From assembly GCA_037577475.1 (NCBI GenBank), contig CM075192.1, positions 6,645,408 through 6,709,407 of the forward strand: a stretch of DNA of 64,000 nt. The letters are read 5' to 3'. Below are positions 62,831-64,000 of the stretch, one piece after another (the stretch's first letter is position 1; every line of letters starts with the position of its first letter). Origin of the DNA: Chaunax sp. Z400 (taxonomy: Eukaryota > Chordata > Actinopteri > Lophiiformes > Chaunacidae). Under the pieces are notes generated by a model, which was not told the origin of the DNA, made no database searches, and saw only the letters and a program-made list of their open reading frames with translations. The translations under genes and the position numbers were made by a program.

Positions 62831-63315
62831 ATGGCTCTTTGTGGCACATCGGCTACAAATGTTACTAAAATGATGGCTGCCTACAACGGTGGCTCCTCAG
62901 CAGTGGTTGCCCATCACACGCATCACCACCACCAGCTTCAGCACCTTCCGCCGCCTCACACTCACATGCACCACCCCCACCACGTGGGTCAGCATCACTT
63001 GCAGCACCCGGGCTCTGCCGCCGCCGTGCACACTGTCCAGCAACACACGTCCACGGCGGCTGCTGCTGCTGCGGTGATGCTCAACCCCGGCCAGCAGCAG
63101 CCCTACTTCCCATCTCCAGCCCCTGGACAAGCCCCCGGGCCGGCGGCGGCCGCGGCTCCGGCCCAGGTTCAAGCTGCCGCTTCAGTCAAAGCTCATCATC
63201 ATCAGCACCACCACCACCATCAACAGCACCAACAGCAACACACACATCACCTTCAGCAACAGCTGGATATAGAGCCTGACAGGCCCATCGGCTATGGAGC
63301 GTTTGGGGTTGTCTG
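62831..63315 (+). CDS. nlk2: Nemo-like kinase (nlk/nlk2), coding exon 1
   Basis: Nemo-like kinase is a proline-directed serine/threonine kinase related to MAP kinases that modulates Wnt (TCF/LEF), Notch and other pathways in the nucleus and cytoplasm. The exon encodes 161 residues plus two bases. It begins MALCGTSATNVTKMMAAYNG, then has His-rich, Ala-rich and Gln/His-rich tracts. It closes with QQQLDIEPDRPIGYGAFGVV, the start of the kinase glycine-rich loop. The donor is GTAAG at 63316, splitting the Trp codon. The conserved MLNPGQQQPYFPSPAPGQAP block is shared with human NLK. The His/Gln tract near residues 130-150 is longer than in human. Remaining exons lie to the right. I use nlk2 because the N-terminus resembles human NLK; the paralogue assignment is not certain. 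Confidence 0.93.
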
Positions 63316-64000
63316 GTAAGATCACTGCAGTACGTTTCTTTTTACACAGACTTTTTACACAGACCACATTCATTCATGTTTAGCCCAAGTGTGTCGGATT
63401 AATCGGGAAATGGAATTCCAGATTGGGAAAATTCACATGAGTTGAACCTCAACAATGAATCACAGACACTTTTGAAGACTTTGACTTCTTAGACGCAGAA
63501 ACACGGCGGACGAAAGCAAGTGTATGACGTGAAAACTGTAGTTTTGAAGCTTGACTTAATTCCCCAGGCTGATGGTGATTTTGTCAGCTATCTGCAACAT
63601 TAGTTGATTGTAATTCAAACCAATGGAAGTTAATTGACATAAGTAAAAAAAAAATAAAAAAAAGAACTCTTGATGTTTACTGTAAATAAGCTGCATCATT
63701 TTAAAATATATTTAAGTTATATGGTAGATTATAACGGTATGAAAAAATATGCTCCTCAGATTTTTCAATTTCCAACGATCGATAGTCCTCATGCTCCTCA
63801 TTTGCTGTCTTCTGAGTGGAAGACACAGGGCATGATGGGAAAGCATGGCTGTGCCCTGTTTAAAGTAGCTGGTAGATTTAGATGTAGACCCAACAATATG
63901 ATGTTCATAGAAACTTACTTTTTGTGGTATTGGAAAGATTCAGATCTTCCCTGATTTTGAATGTTTACCTCCACCAATGAGAGTTGTTGGAGGTTATGTG
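63316..64000 (+). other. Start of nlk intron 1
   Basis: A+T-rich intronic sequence with no recognisable exon. The last 40 bases resemble the end of a dispersed fish repeat whose copies carry GGAGGTTATGTG, in the opposite orientation to the one ending near 6735. Confidence 0.6.

Noticed and set aside
63670..63954. 94-codon ORF after nlk exon 1
   Set aside because: It lies inside nlk intron 1, in A+T-rich sequence, and has no recognisable motif or kinase similarity.

Overview
This window is vertebrate nuclear DNA, almost certainly from a ray-finned (teleost) fish. It holds long spliced genes with GT-AG introns, very long CA/GT microsatellites, and a dense mix of fish-type DNA transposons, SINE-like repeats and non-LTR and LTR retroelement remains. 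No bacterial, phage or CRISPR signal is present.

Layout. Positions 108-38481 (minus strand) carry the 5' part of nf1 (neurofibromin 1, the Ras GTPase-activating tumour suppressor). I could place 28 coding exons, from the start codon at 38481 down to the counterpart of human exon 29 at 108-205. They total 3764 nt in one continuous reading frame. Exon numbers and lengths used for comparison are the human ones from memory. The exons encode the N-terminal helical region, most of the cysteine/serine-rich domain and the start of the GAP-related domain, including the arginine finger codon at 329-331. The rest of the gene lies beyond the left edge. Two pieces of the human cysteine/serine-rich region were not found: all of human exon 17, and the first 31 codons of human exon 21. 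Both gaps keep the frame.

Positions 48.8-53.7 kb (minus strand) carry smco4, a 59-residue single-pass membrane protein whose whole coding region lies in one exon, with a probable non-coding first exon near 53.5-53.7 kb. Positions 62831-63315 (plus strand) carry coding exon 1 of nlk/nlk2 (Nemo-like kinase), preceded by a GC-richer region with a perfect CRE at 61485-61492. The gene runs off the right edge. nf1 and nlk point away from each other, with smco4 between them on the nf1 strand. These genes do not form one pathway in an operon sense; the order is a syntenic arrangement, and NF1 and NLK are also both on 17q11.2 in human.

The nf1 introns and the 38.7-61 kb intergenic stretch are rich in mobile DNA. 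They hold two copies of one Tc1-like element (22.7-24.35 kb and 47.0-48.6 kb), each with a 26-bp minisatellite expanded inside the transposase gene, and a composite of two LTRs in inverted orientation around a gag fragment (28.04-29.04 kb). They also hold a decayed BEL/Pao element (41.1-43.0 kb), a decayed Ty3/gypsy-like element (45.1-46.0 kb), a hAT transposase remnant (12.85-13.2 kb), LINE fragments, several miniature inverted-repeat elements and SINE-like copies. I see no novel gene system. The best leads are the nf1 exon differences, the transposase minisatellite and the inverted LTR composite.
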